Positions 45,699 through 54,202 of a stretch of 64,000 nt of DNA are shown in pieces. Numbering within the stretch: the first letter of the stretch is position 1; the number at the start of each line of letters is the position of its first letter. The stretch covers positions 124,001-188,000 of the forward strand of contig NZ_NBOE01000002.1 of assembly GCF_002104515.1 (NCBI RefSeq). Direction: 5' to 3'. A program made the position numbers and the translations under genes. Source of the stretch: Colwellia polaris. GTDB taxonomy: Bacteria > Pseudomonadota > Gammaproteobacteria > Enterobacterales > Alteromonadaceae. The notes below the pieces were generated by a model, which worked only from the letters and a program-made list of their open reading frames with translations, did not search any database and had not been told where the DNA came from.

Positions 45699-45716
45699 AC
45701 GTATTTAGGAATAAAG

Positions 45717-47141
45717 ATGATTGATTCACCTGAGAAAAATTTAGTAGAAAATGGCTTGTTAGAAACAGATATTGAAGCTTACTTAAAGCAGCATGAAAAC
45801 AAAGAGATGGTGCGCTTTTTTACTTGTGGTAGCGTTGATGACGGTAAAAGTACCTTAATTGGCCGTTTATTACATGATTCTAAAATGATCTTTGAAGATC
45901 AATTAGCCGCGATTAAAAACGACAGTAAAAAGTCAGGCACTACCGGTGAAGCTGTTGATTTAGCTTTACTTGTTGATGGTTTGCAGTCTGAGCGCGAGCA
46001 GGGCATTACCATTGATGTGGCTTATCGTTACTTTGCTACAGACAAACGTAAGTTTATTATTGCTGATACTCCAGGCCATGAAGAATATACCCGTAATATG
46101 GCTACCGGTGCTTCAACTTGTGATCTGGCTATAATTTTGATCGATGCTCGACATGGTGTGCAAGTGCAAACACGTCGTCATTCATTTATTTGTTCATTGT
46201 TAGGCATTAAGCATGTTTTAGTTGCTGTTAACAAAATGGATTTAGTTGATTACAGCCAAGACCGTTATCAAGAGATTAAAAAAGACTATCGTAATTTTGC
46301 CGATGATTTGGCATTTGAAGATGTACGCTTTGTACCAATTTCAGCTTTAAATGGCGATAATGTTGTTGAAGAAAGTAACAAGATGTCTTGGTACCCAGGT
46401 GCCACATTAATGAAGTTACTCAATACGATTCAGGTTGATGACAAAAAAGACTTCACGCAATTTAGATTCCAAGTTCAGTATGTTAATCGCCCTAACTTAA
46501 ACTTTAGAGGTTTTGCTGGCACTGTTGGCTCAGGTCATATTCGTGTTGGCGATGAAATAGTTGCTCTGCCTTCGGGTAAAGAAAGCAAGATAAAATCTAT
46601 TGTTACTTTTGAAGGCGATATTAAGCGTGCAGACCAAGGCATGGCGGTTACCTTAACGCTTGAAAATGAAATTGATATCAGCCGCGGCGAAATGATCGTT
46701 AAAAAAGGTAGTGTTCCTGCTTCTTCAAAAGAGCTTAGTGCCACTATTGTTTGGATGCATGAAAATGAACTTGAACCAGGTCGTGAGTATTACATTAAAC
46801 ATGGTAGTAAGTTAACGACTGGCCATGCTATAAAAATTGATCACCGTATTGACGTGAATACCTTAGAGAAATTTGATGTTGACCAATTAGCGCTAAACGA
46901 AATTGGTGTTGCTCACTTAGAAGTTTCAGAAGCCTTACATTTCGATGCATATGGTGATAACAAAGCAACAGGCGCATTTATTATTATTGATAGAATGAGT
47001 AATGTTACTGTTGGTGCTGGCATGATCAACGGCGCCCTTGAAGAGCAACAAGAGCACCAGTACTCAGAGTTTGAGAAAGAGTTGAATATTTTAGTTCGTA
47101 AACACTTTCCACACTGGGGCGCTCGCGACTTACTGAAGTAA
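45717..47141 (+). CDS. cysN: Sulfate adenylyltransferase subunit 1 (GTPase)
   Basis: 474 aa (E. coli 475). Elongation-factor-like GTPase that drives the CysD reaction. G motifs: [15 protein letters not shown] (P-loop, residues ~37-51), [31 protein letters not shown] and [10 protein letters not shown]-Tu-type beta domains follow. There is no fused CysC domain; cysC is separate at 49.4 kb. TAGGAATAA precedes the ATG. The stop codon lies inside the first unit of a 17-bp direct repeat. Confidence 0.97.
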   Translation: MIDSPEKNLVENGLLETDIEAYLKQHENKEMVRFFTCGSVDDGKSTLIGRLLHDSKMIFEDQLAAIKNDSKKSGTTGEAVDLALLVDGLQSEREQGITIDVAYRYFATDKRKFIIADTPGHEEYTRNMATGASTCDLAIILIDARHGVQVQTRRHSFICSLLGIKHVLVAVNKMDLVDYSQDRYQEIKKDYRNFADDLAFEDVRFVPISALNGDNVVEESNKMSWYPGATLMKLLNTIQVDDKKDFTQFRFQVQYVNRPNLNFRGFAGTVGSGHIRVGDEIVALPSGKESKIKSIVTFEGDIKRADQGMAVTLTLENEIDISRGEMIVKKGSVPASSKELSATIVWMHENELEPGREYYIKHGSKLTTGHAIKIDHRIDVNTLEKFDVDQLALNEIGVAHLEVSEALHFDAYGDNKATGAFIIIDRMSNVTVGAGMINGALEEQQEHQYSEFEKELNILVRKHFPHWGARDLLK

Positions 47142-47331
47142 CACAAAGCTGTCAGTAACACAAAGCTGTCAGTAACACAAAGCTGTAAGTTTTGAGCTGT
47201 CAGCTGTCAGTTAAAAGAAAAGCTGTCAGTTTCGAGCTGTCAGCTGTCAGTAAAAGAAGAAAGTAAAGTTATAAGTTTTAAGCTTACAGCTGTTTCCTGT
47301 TTTTTACTGACAGCTTAAAGCTCTGTCTTCT
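47138..47331. repeat. Family B repeat block between cysN and the SLC13-type permease gene
   Basis: A 17-bp unit GTAACACAAAGCTGTCA occurs at 47138-47154 and 47155-47171 with a partial third; the first unit includes the cysN TAA stop. More AGCTGTCAGCTGTCAG words follow at ~47195-47250, and reverse-sense CTTACAGCTG and ACTGACAGCTTAAAGCT close the block at ~47282-47322. Confidence 0.9.
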
Positions 47332-47342
47332 AGGTTTATATT

Positions 47343-49070
47343 ATGTTGTTTATGCAGTGGCTTTTGGTCGCAATATTTGTTTTAACACTTGTTGGGCTTG
47401 TTTTATTCCCTAATAAACCTGAACGTGTTTTTGGTAGTACAACGTTATTGTGTTTAGCTGCGTCATTTGTAAGTACTGACGACATTTTAAGTAACGCTGT
47501 TAATCCTGGTTTAGTTACATTGTTATTATTGGTGCTATGTTCTTTTGCTTATGAACGCACCAGCATTATCAGGCGAATTTCATCTTTAATGCTAAATGGC
47601 AAAGTAAAAACTGCAAGTTTACGCACCCTGAGTTTTACTGCCTTAAGTTCTGCATTAATTAGTAATACTGCCGTTGTTGCAACATTAATTTCAGTTGTTA
47701 AAAAAAATACGGTCGTTAATCCCGGTAAGTTATTATTACCCTTATCTTTTGCCGCTATTCTCGGTGGTACTTTAACTTTAATAGGCACTTCTACTAACTT
47801 AATTGTTAACTCTTTATGGCTTGAGCAAGGCCGAGAAAGTTTGGGCTTCTTCGATTTTACCTTGATTGGTGGTGCAGCACTTTTCGCGTGTTTACTGGTT
47901 ATATTATTGCGCCAAAATAGTTTGGCAGATATGCCTAATGATCAGTTAGAAGTAAAAGAGTACTTAGTTGAGGCACAAGTAAAACCCAACTCTAAACTTA
48001 TAGGTAAAAGTATAGAGGCAAATGGTTTAAGAAACTTAGACACACTATTTTTAGTTGAATTAGTGCGCGATGGCCGACTTATTTCTCCAGTAACACCAGA
48101 TGAGGTTATACAGCCACAAGATCGATTAATTTTCAGTGGTGATGTTAGCAAGGTCTTAGTGCTTCAACAATTTGATGGTTTAACTCTTTTTGCTGAGCTT
48201 GATGGCTTACTGCGTGAAAACTTAACAGAAGTATTAATTAAGCCCGATTCTGCCATTGTAGGTGAAACCTTAAAAACCGCAGGCTTTCGTGCAAGGTTTG
48301 ATGCTGCTGTGGTGGCAATTCGACGAGAAGGCACCTCACTTTCAGGTAAGTTAGGCGAAATTACCGTACAAGCGGGCGATTTTTTAGTCTTGGCTGCCGG
48401 CCCAGACTTTTGTGCTCGTACTAATTTAACCAAAAACTTTTATATTCTATCAGGCCATAAACCCGACAATATGTTGTCAGGTTGGCGCGACTCGTTGGCT
48501 ATTTTTGGCTTTATTATCGCCATTGCTATTACTATGTTTACTAGTATTAGCTTATTAGCGAGTTTAATGTTTTACCTTGCGGTGTTAATTTTATCTGACT
48601 GTTTAAGTGTTAATGAGATCAAACGTCGTTTTCCAATTGAAATATGGTTAATTGTTTTAGGGGCTTTAACTTTAGCGCAAGCATTTGAACATAGCGGTGT
48701 CGCGGCTATTTTTGCCAATGAAATTGAACAACTGCTTGAAGGAAAGAGCGCTTTAATTGCGCTAGTAGTGATATTTTTTATTACTTTATTATTAACTGAA
48801 GTGATCACCAATAGCGCTGCTGCTGCTTTAGTATTTCCAGTGGCGTATAATATTGCGATTGGTTTAGGTGTTGATCCCCTACCTTTAGTTATGGCGGTTG
48901 CCTTTGGTGCTAGCGGCAGTTTTATAAGCCCTTACGGTTATCAAACCAATATTATGGTATTTAATGCCGGAAATTATAAAGTAGCTGACTTTATTAAATT
49001 TGGTTGGCCAATAACACTGACTTATAGTGTTGTAGTGTTATTGTTATTACCGAATGTTTTTCCGTTTTAG
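47343..49070 (+). CDS. SLC13-family permease with two TrkA-C domains, probable sulfate transporter
   Basis: 575 aa. Hydrophobic segments at residues ~1-185 and ~375-575 flank two soluble RCK/TrkA-C modules at about 200-280 and 290-360 (GKSIEANGLRNLDTLFLVEL and VGETLKTAGFRARFDAAVVA). TLIGTSTNLIVNSLW and FGASGSFISPYGYQTNIMVF are the paired transporter signatures of this group. Its place between cysN and cysC points to sulfate uptake, replacing CysTWA, which is not in the window. Substrate is inferred from context. Confidence 0.85.
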   Translation: MLFMQWLLVAIFVLTLVGLVLFPNKPERVFGSTTLLCLAASFVSTDDILSNAVNPGLVTLLLLVLCSFAYERTSIIRRISSLMLNGKVKTASLRTLSFTALSSALISNTAVVATLISVVKKNTVVNPGKLLLPLSFAAILGGTLTLIGTSTNLIVNSLWLEQGRESLGFFDFTLIGGAALFACLLVILLRQNSLADMPNDQLEVKEYLVEAQVKPNSKLIGKSIEANGLRNLDTLFLVELVRDGRLISPVTPDEVIQPQDRLIFSGDVSKVLVLQQFDGLTLFAELDGLLRENLTEVLIKPDSAIVGETLKTAGFRARFDAAVVAIRREGTSLSGKLGEITVQAGDFLVLAAGPDFCARTNLTKNFYILSGHKPDNMLSGWRDSLAIFGFIIAIAITMFTSISLLASLMFYLAVLILSDCLSVNEIKRRFPIEIWLIVLGALTLAQAFEHSGVAAIFANEIEQLLEGKSALIALVVIFFITLLLTEVITNSAAAALVFPVAYNIAIGLGVDPLPLVMAVAFGASGSFISPYGYQTNIMVFNAGNYKVADFIKFGWPITLTYSVVVLLLLPNVFPF

Positions 49071-49080
49071 AGAAAAATAA

Positions 49081-49341
49081 GTTTAAGAGAAGTTTAAAGC
49101 TGTCAGCTGTCAGATAAAAGATAAAAGAAAAAAATAAAAATCAGTTGGGAGCTTGTTTGTTGTTTTACTGACAGCTTCGAACTGACAGCTATTGGTTTAA
49201 GAGAAGTTTAAAGCTGTCAGCTATCAGTTAAAAGATAAAAGAAAAAAGAAAAAAAATAAAAATCAGTTGGGTGTTTGTTTGTAGTTTTTACTGACAGCTT
49301 CGAACTGACAGCTTATAGCTATGTATTCTCTGACAGCTTTG
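49081..49341. repeat. Family B tandem hairpin units between permease gene and cysC
   Basis: Two direct repeats with a 114-bp period (49081-49194 and 49195-~49312). Each has AAAGCTGTCAGCT-type forward words, a purine-rich middle (AAAGATAAAAGAAAA), then TTTTACTGACAGCTTCGAAC and CTGACAGCT in reverse sense, so each unit can fold on itself. A third CTGACAGCTT lies at 49330-49339. The 305-bp gap holds nothing else apart from the cysC leader. Confidence 0.92.
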
Positions 49342-49375
49342 TTCTAATTTTTTCGATTCAATTATTAGGAATAAT

Positions 49376-49978
49376 ATGAAAACTGAAAACACTGTTTGGC
49401 ACACTCAACAAGTGAGCAAAACACAACGTGCTGAATTGAAGCAGCAAAAATCTTGTTTGTTATGGTATACCGGCCTTAGTGGTTCAGGTAAATCTACTAT
49501 TGCTAATGCGGTAGACGCTTTGTTGTTTCAGCGCCAATGTCATAGTTATTTACTTGATGGCGATAATGTTCGCCATGGTCTCAATGGCGACTTAGGCTTT
49601 AGTGATGAAGACAGAGTTGAAAATATTCGTCGTATTAGTGAAGTAGCGCAACTATTTGTTGATGCTGGATTAATTGTATCAACCGCGTTTATTTCGCCTT
49701 TTGCTGCTGATCGAGCAATGGCTGCAGCTAAGCTTAGTGCTGGCGAGTTTATTGAGGTATTTATTGATACCCCAATTGCCATTTGCGAACAACGTGATCC
49801 TAAAGGCTTATACAAAAAAGCGCGTGCTGGCGAAATTAAAGACTTCACCGGAATAGATTCAACCTACGAAGCACCTGAAAACCCCACGATTCATATAGAT
49901 ACTAGCGATAAAAGTATTGAACAATGTGCCCAGCAAGTCGTTGATTACCTGATTGAACATGGGTTTATTAAAAAATAA
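49376..49978 (+). CDS. cysC: Adenylylsulfate kinase
   Basis: 200 aa (E. coli 201). It phosphorylates adenylylsulfate to PAPS. Walker A GLSGSGKSTIANAV at residues ~33-46, LLDGDNVRHGLNGDLGFS, RISEVAQLFVDAGLIVSTAF and KGLYKKARAGEIKDFTGID are clear. ATTAGGAATAAT precedes the ATG. It completes the cysD-cysN-cysC set, separated from cysN by the permease gene. Confidence 0.96.
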   Translation: MKTENTVWHTQQVSKTQRAELKQQKSCLLWYTGLSGSGKSTIANAVDALLFQRQCHSYLLDGDNVRHGLNGDLGFSDEDRVENIRRISEVAQLFVDAGLIVSTAFISPFAADRAMAAAKLSAGEFIEVFIDTPIAICEQRDPKGLYKKARAGEIKDFTGIDSTYEAPENPTIHIDTSDKSIEQCAQQVVDYLIEHGFIKK

Positions 49979-50174
49979 CTATCAGTAAAAAAAGTGAAGC
50001 TATAAGTTTTAAGCTGTCAGTAAAAGAAAAAAAAAGCTATAAGTTTTAAGCTGTCAGCTGTCAGCTGTCAGTAACTGAAATGTTAGTTTAGAAGAAGTTT
50101 TATGTTCTTAGTTCGACTTTAGTTTTTGATTTTGGAGTTTTGCTTGGTTTTGCTTGGTTTTGATTAGCTGTATT
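49979..50174. repeat. Family B irregular block after cysC
   Basis: Forward words CTATCAGTAAAA, AAGCTGTCAGTAAAAGAAAA and three overlapping CTGTCAG units at 50050-50071, then a T/G-rich stretch containing TTTTGCTTGGTTTTGCTTGG. It passes into the 48-bp array on the right. No ORF. Confidence 0.85.
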
Positions 50175-50440
50175 GACAGCTAATAACTTACAGCTTTTCT
50201 TTGTTTGGCTTTACTGAAAGCTGACAGCTAATAACTGACAGCTTTTCTTTGTTTAGTTTTACTGAAAGCTGACAGCTAATAACTTACAGCTTTTCTTTGT
50301 TTAGTTTTACTGAAAGCTGACAGCTAATAACTTACAGCTTTTCTGTGTTTGGTTTTCCTGAAAGCTGACAGCTAATAACTTACAGCTTTTCTTTGTTTGA
50401 TTTTACTGAAAGCTGACAGCTTAAAACTTAAAACTTAAAG
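50175..50440. repeat. 48-bp tandem repeat array (family B), five full copies
   Basis: Units begin with GACAGCTAATAACTTACAGC at 50175, 50223, 50271, 50319 and 50367 with an exact 48-bp period, and a partial sixth begins at 50415. The unit ends in TTTTACTGAAAGCT. Copies differ at only a few positions. It abuts the ribosome-binding site of the DHH gene. Copies join directly without spacers, so this is not a CRISPR. Confidence 0.95.
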
Positions 50441-50469
50441 CTTCCCTTATATTTAAAGGAGATTTCTAA

Positions 50470-51426
50470 ATGCATTATGATGTGTTTAATGGTGATGCCG
50501 ATGGCATTATCGCTTTGTTACAATTACGTTTGGCTGAGCCTAGGGTTTCGAAGTTAATTACTGGCGTTAAACGTGATATTCAGTTATTGCAACAAGTGCC
50601 TGCTAACCTTGCTACTTCGGTTACTGTGTTAGATATATCGATGGAAAAAAACCTTGCAGCTTTAGCTGGCTTGCTGGCGCAAGAAATAGATGTTCTTTAT
50701 ATTGACCATCATCGCACGGGCTTAGTACCTAACTCTGAACATTTAACCGAAATTATTGATACCGACGCTAATACTTGTACAAGTTTATTGGTTAATCAAC
50801 ACCTTGCTGGTCAATATGCGCTTTGGGCGATTGTTGCTGCATTTGGCGATAACATGTTAAAGGCTGCTGAGCAGTTATCTCAGCAAGCGGGTTTGTCAGC
50901 GAAAGAGCAAGATCAATTGAAAGCTTTAGGCATATATATTAACTATAACGGTTACGGTCGCACGGTAGACGATTTACATATTGCGCCAGATGCTTTATTC
51001 ACTACCTTACTTAACTACCCTGATCCTTTCACTTTAATTAATGAAGCTAATTCAATATTTACCTTACTTGAAGAAGCTTACTTAAGTGATATGACACAAG
51101 CTAAACAAGCGAACATTTTACATGATGATGAAACCTTGCAGGTTATTGAGCTTGAAGATGCACCTTGGTCGCGCCGAGTGAGTGGTGTATATGGTAATGA
51201 ATTAGCGAATCAAAATCCTGATAAGGCCCATGCCGTATTTACGTTAAACTTAGATAACACTTATACGGTTAGCCTACGCGCTCCTATTAATAATAAAGTT
51301 GGTGCCGGCGAGCTTTGCGCTCAGTTTGAAACGGGCGGTGGCAGGGCTGCCGCGGCTGGAGTAAACCAATTGCCGAAAGAAAAACTTGGTAACTTCATTG
51401 CGTTAGTGTCAAAATATTATCAATAA
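50470..51426 (+). CDS. DHH-family phosphoesterase
   Basis: 318 aa. FNGDADGIIALLQL at the N-terminus and YIDHHRTG at about residues 77-84 are the metal-binding DHH motifs; FETGGGRAAAAGVNQL near the C-terminus is a DHHA1-type glycine motif. Such enzymes cleave short oligonucleotides or 3'-phosphoadenosine 5'-phosphate (NrnA-like), or other phosphodiesters. Next to cysC, which leads to PAP production, a PAP phosphatase role is attractive but only inferred. AAAGGAGA precedes the ATG. Confidence 0.8.
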   Translation: MHYDVFNGDADGIIALLQLRLAEPRVSKLITGVKRDIQLLQQVPANLATSVTVLDISMEKNLAALAGLLAQEIDVLYIDHHRTGLVPNSEHLTEIIDTDANTCTSLLVNQHLAGQYALWAIVAAFGDNMLKAAEQLSQQAGLSAKEQDQLKALGIYINYNGYGRTVDDLHIAPDALFTTLLNYPDPFTLINEANSIFTLLEEAYLSDMTQAKQANILHDDETLQVIELEDAPWSRRVSGVYGNELANQNPDKAHAVFTLNLDNTYTVSLRAPINNKVGAGELCAQFETGGGRAAAAGVNQLPKEKLGNFIALVSKYYQ

Positions 51427-51475
51427 ATGATGAATTTTTAAAATATTGACTGAATAAATTTATAAGGAATTAATA

Positions 51476-52486
51476 ATGAGTTTGTTGATCACCGGTGGTA
51501 CTGGTTTTATTGGCAGTCACACAGTTGTTGAATTACTGGCACTAGATAAAGATATTGTTATTGTAGATAACTTATCAAACTCTTCTACGTTAGTGCTTGA
51601 TAGAATTAAGCAAATTACAGGGAAAACCGTAACATTTATTCAAGCAGATATTTGTGATCGTGAAGCTTTAACTCAGGTGTTTGAGCAGCATAATATTGAA
51701 GCGGTTGTACACTTTGCGGGTTTAAAAGCGGTAGGTGAGTCGAGTGAAATACCATTAAGTTATTATCATAATAATGTTTCTGGTTCTGTAACTCTGTTGC
51801 AAGTAATGGCTGAGCAGAATGTTAAAAACTTAGTCTTTAGTTCATCAGCCACGGTTTACGGCGAAAACAACCCATCGCCACTTGATGAAACTATGCCAAC
51901 CTCTGCAACTAACCCTTATGGCCAAACTAAACTCATGATAGAAAATATTCTGTTTGATTTGGCACGTAGTGATGAGGAATGGTCTATTGCTTGTTTACGT
52001 TACTTTAACCCTATTGGTGCGCACAACTCTGGCCTGATTGGTGAAAATCCCAATGGTATTCCAAATAACTTATTACCTTATGTGTCACAAGTTGCTGTTG
52101 GTCGTTTAGCTAAGTTACAAATCTTTGGTGATGATTATCAAACCGTCGATGGTACCGGTGTTAGAGACTACATTCATGTGGTTGATTTAGCCCAAGGCCA
52201 TGTAAAGGCGCTTGAAAAGTTAACTGAGATTAAAGGCTGCGTTCCGATTAACTTAGGTACAGGTAACGGCACCTCGGTTTTAGAAATAGTGAACACTTTT
52301 AAAGAGATTTCTGGACAAGATATTCCATATAGCATTGCACCAAGGCGCGCCGGTGATATTGCCACGGTTTATGCCGATGCTACTGTTGCTAACACTTTAC
52401 TAAATTGGCATGCAGAACGTGATTTAGCTACCATGATAGCCGATACATGGCGCTGGCAGTCACAAAACCCGAATGGCTTTGAGTAA
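51476..52486 (+). CDS. galE: UDP-glucose 4-epimerase
   Basis: 336 aa (family about 338). It interconverts UDP-glucose and UDP-galactose. TGGTGFIGSHTVVELL (NAD loop), DNLSNSS, HFAGLKAVGES, SSSATVYG, NPYGQTKLMIENIL (YxxxK) and LRYFNPIGAHNSGLIGE are textbook. Followed by a strong bidirectional terminator. It could serve the polysaccharide locus upstream. Confidence 0.96.
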   Translation: MSLLITGGTGFIGSHTVVELLALDKDIVIVDNLSNSSTLVLDRIKQITGKTVTFIQADICDREALTQVFEQHNIEAVVHFAGLKAVGESSEIPLSYYHNNVSGSVTLLQVMAEQNVKNLVFSSSATVYGENNPSPLDETMPTSATNPYGQTKLMIENILFDLARSDEEWSIACLRYFNPIGAHNSGLIGENPNGIPNNLLPYVSQVAVGRLAKLQIFGDDYQTVDGTGVRDYIHVVDLAQGHVKALEKLTEIKGCVPINLGTGNGTSVLEIVNTFKEISGQDIPYSIAPRRAGDIATVYADATVANTLLNWHAERDLATMIADTWRWQSQNPNGFE

Positions 52487-52637
52487 CATAAAGCATTGGT
52501 CATTTGTTTATCATTTGTGCTCTGGCTTACTTTTGGTTGTTCGTTCGATTAAGTTTTAGCTTTATTGATGTTAATAACTTTATGTTATTAGTAACTTAAC
52601 AAATACGCTCGCATTAAATAACCGCTTTTATAAAATA

Positions 52638-52669
52638 AAAAAACCTAATATTTTCATATTAGGTTTTTT
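52638..52669. terminator. Bidirectional terminator between galE and HDOD/EAL gene
   Basis: Perfect 14-bp stem AAAAAACCTAATAT/ATATTAGGTTTTTT with a TTTC loop; the arms give T runs on both strands between convergent genes. Confidence 0.92.
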
Positions 52670-52728
52670 ATTGCCCTTTAATTAAGAGGCAGTACTACTT
52701 AACCAGAGTTCAGGTTATTTAGTATCGA

Positions 52729-53949
52729 CTAATCATTGGCTATGGTTTGTTCATCAGCCCAAGCAATGGCTTCATTATAGTGTTTAAGTACGCTTGCCTT
52801 TTCTAACCCAAGCCTTTTCATAATAACAGCGGTTTTAGACCATTCAGCGCGCTCAATAAATTCTAGCAGCATAATTAGCGCTGCCATATCGCCTTTGCGG
52901 GTTAATAAAGTGTCTTTAATTTCTTGGGCAAGAGGTAGTTTAGATAAAATACTTTCTAAGTCTTCATCGACTATGGCGTCTATTAACGAAAGCAAGCCGG
53001 TTAAAAAGGCTATGGCTTGATCTATTGGTGAATTAACTTCTTTAGCCATTAAATCACAAAATTTTGCCCGGGCCATAGCTGAGTTGATAAGCTCAGAGGG
53101 TTTTTCTGGGTTGATATTCGCCGCAAACATTAAACCTAGGAATCTTTTTAATTCAGCAGAGCCCAAAGTAACTAATGCTTGTTTTATGGTTGAAATTTCA
53201 GCTCTGCGTTTGAATATAGCTGAATTTGCGTAACGCAATAATTTATAAGATAAAGTGACATCATGTTCGAAAACTGCGGTTATATTGGCTAAATCTACTT
53301 CAGTTTTTGATGTTTCATAAAGTAATTCGGCCATGGCGATTTGCGATGGTGATAAATTTTTGGTTTTAACCATTTCAGGTTTAGCAAAGAAAAAGCCTTG
53401 AAATAGTTCAAAACCTAGTTCTAACGCTTGGTTATACTGCTCATAAGTTTCAACTTTCTCTGCCAATAATTTTATATGCGGAAAGTTTTCTATTGCCACT
53501 TTAATTTCTTTAATTGTTTCAACGCTAGTAGTTTGCCAATCGACTTTAATGATATGCACGAAAGGGTAAAAATGCTGCCAAACCGTTTGATGAATATAAT
53601 CATCTAATGCGATGGTATAGCCTTTTTGGTGTAAATCTTTACATATGGCTAATAGTTTTTTTCCAGGTTTAACCGTTTCTAATATTTCTACCACTAACTC
53701 GTCTGTGGTTAAGGTTTCAGGGTAACCTTTAATTAGGGTTTCTAAAGTGAAATTAATGAAAGCAGGTTTGTTACCTGTAAATTCACTGATGCCAAGGTTG
53801 AAATTACTGGCTTCGATCATTTTTGTTGTAGCTTCATCACCATCAATGCCAGGGAAGACATTTACTATGCTATCGCGAAAAAGAAGCTCATAGGCAAATA
53901 GATTTTTATCTCTATCTAGGATGGGTTGCCTAGCTGCATAAAAGTACAT
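52729..53949 (-). CDS. EAL-like/HDOD signalling protein (YuxH type)
   Basis: 406 aa. Residues 1 to ~200 form an EAL-like domain: ARQPILDRDKNLFAYELLFRD, VVEILETVKPG, IALDDYIHQ, IIKVDW, AEKVETYEQ and ELFQGFFFAKP. The first motif is ELL rather than EAL, while several acidic metal ligands remain. Residues ~200-395 are HDOD (LRYANSAIFKRRAEISTIKQ and LGSAELKRFLGL). Proteins of this layout usually act as signalling scaffolds, often without c-di-GMP hydrolysis. It is a single gene, divergent from putP. Confidence 0.88.
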   Translation of the reverse strand: MYFYAARQPILDRDKNLFAYELLFRDSIVNVFPGIDGDEATTKMIEASNFNLGISEFTGNKPAFINFTLETLIKGYPETLTTDELVVEILETVKPGKKLLAICKDLHQKGYTIALDDYIHQTVWQHFYPFVHIIKVDWQTTSVETIKEIKVAIENFPHIKLLAEKVETYEQYNQALELGFELFQGFFFAKPEMVKTKNLSPSQIAMAELLYETSKTEVDLANITAVFEHDVTLSYKLLRYANSAIFKRRAEISTIKQALVTLGSAELKRFLGLMFAANINPEKPSELINSAMARAKFCDLMAKEVNSPIDQAIAFLTGLLSLIDAIVDEDLESILSKLPLAQEIKDTLLTRKGDMAALIMLLEFIERAEWSKTAVIMKRLGLEKASVLKHYNEAIAWADEQTIAND

Positions 53950-54132
53950 ACAAATTCCTAATTAATCCGATGTTATAACAGATAATTTTATTATTTTAAC
54001 TTAGTATTACTGTTCGGCAAAATTGATTTGCACATTACCTTACTTATTTATAACACAAATAATTGTGAATACTCACGAAAAAACATGGAAACAGCTATTA
54101 AGTAAGCATATTATTGTTGTTCAGGTTTAATG

Positions 54133-54180
54133 CCAAACGTATTTTGAACCCTTAAATTAAAAATAGTTTAGTACGTTTGG
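54133..54180 (+). promoter_or_regulatory. 9-bp inverted repeat immediately upstream of putP
   Basis: CCAAACGTA at 54133-54141 and TACGTTTGG at 54172-54180, spaced by 30 AT-rich bases and followed within a few bases by TTTTTTGGAGG, the putP ribosome-binding site. It could be a split operator or an attenuator-like hairpin in the leader. Confidence 0.5.
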
Positions 54181-54202
54181 TAGCATGTTTTTTGGAGGTT
54201 AG

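Noticed and set aside
44942-45716. Diversity-generating retroelement, because of the Avd-like four-helix-bundle protein
   Set aside because: No reverse transcriptase, template/variable repeat pair or target protein is visible, and the protein matches the S23/IVP type more broadly.
50175-50440. CRISPR array
   Set aside because: The 48-bp units abut directly with no spacers.
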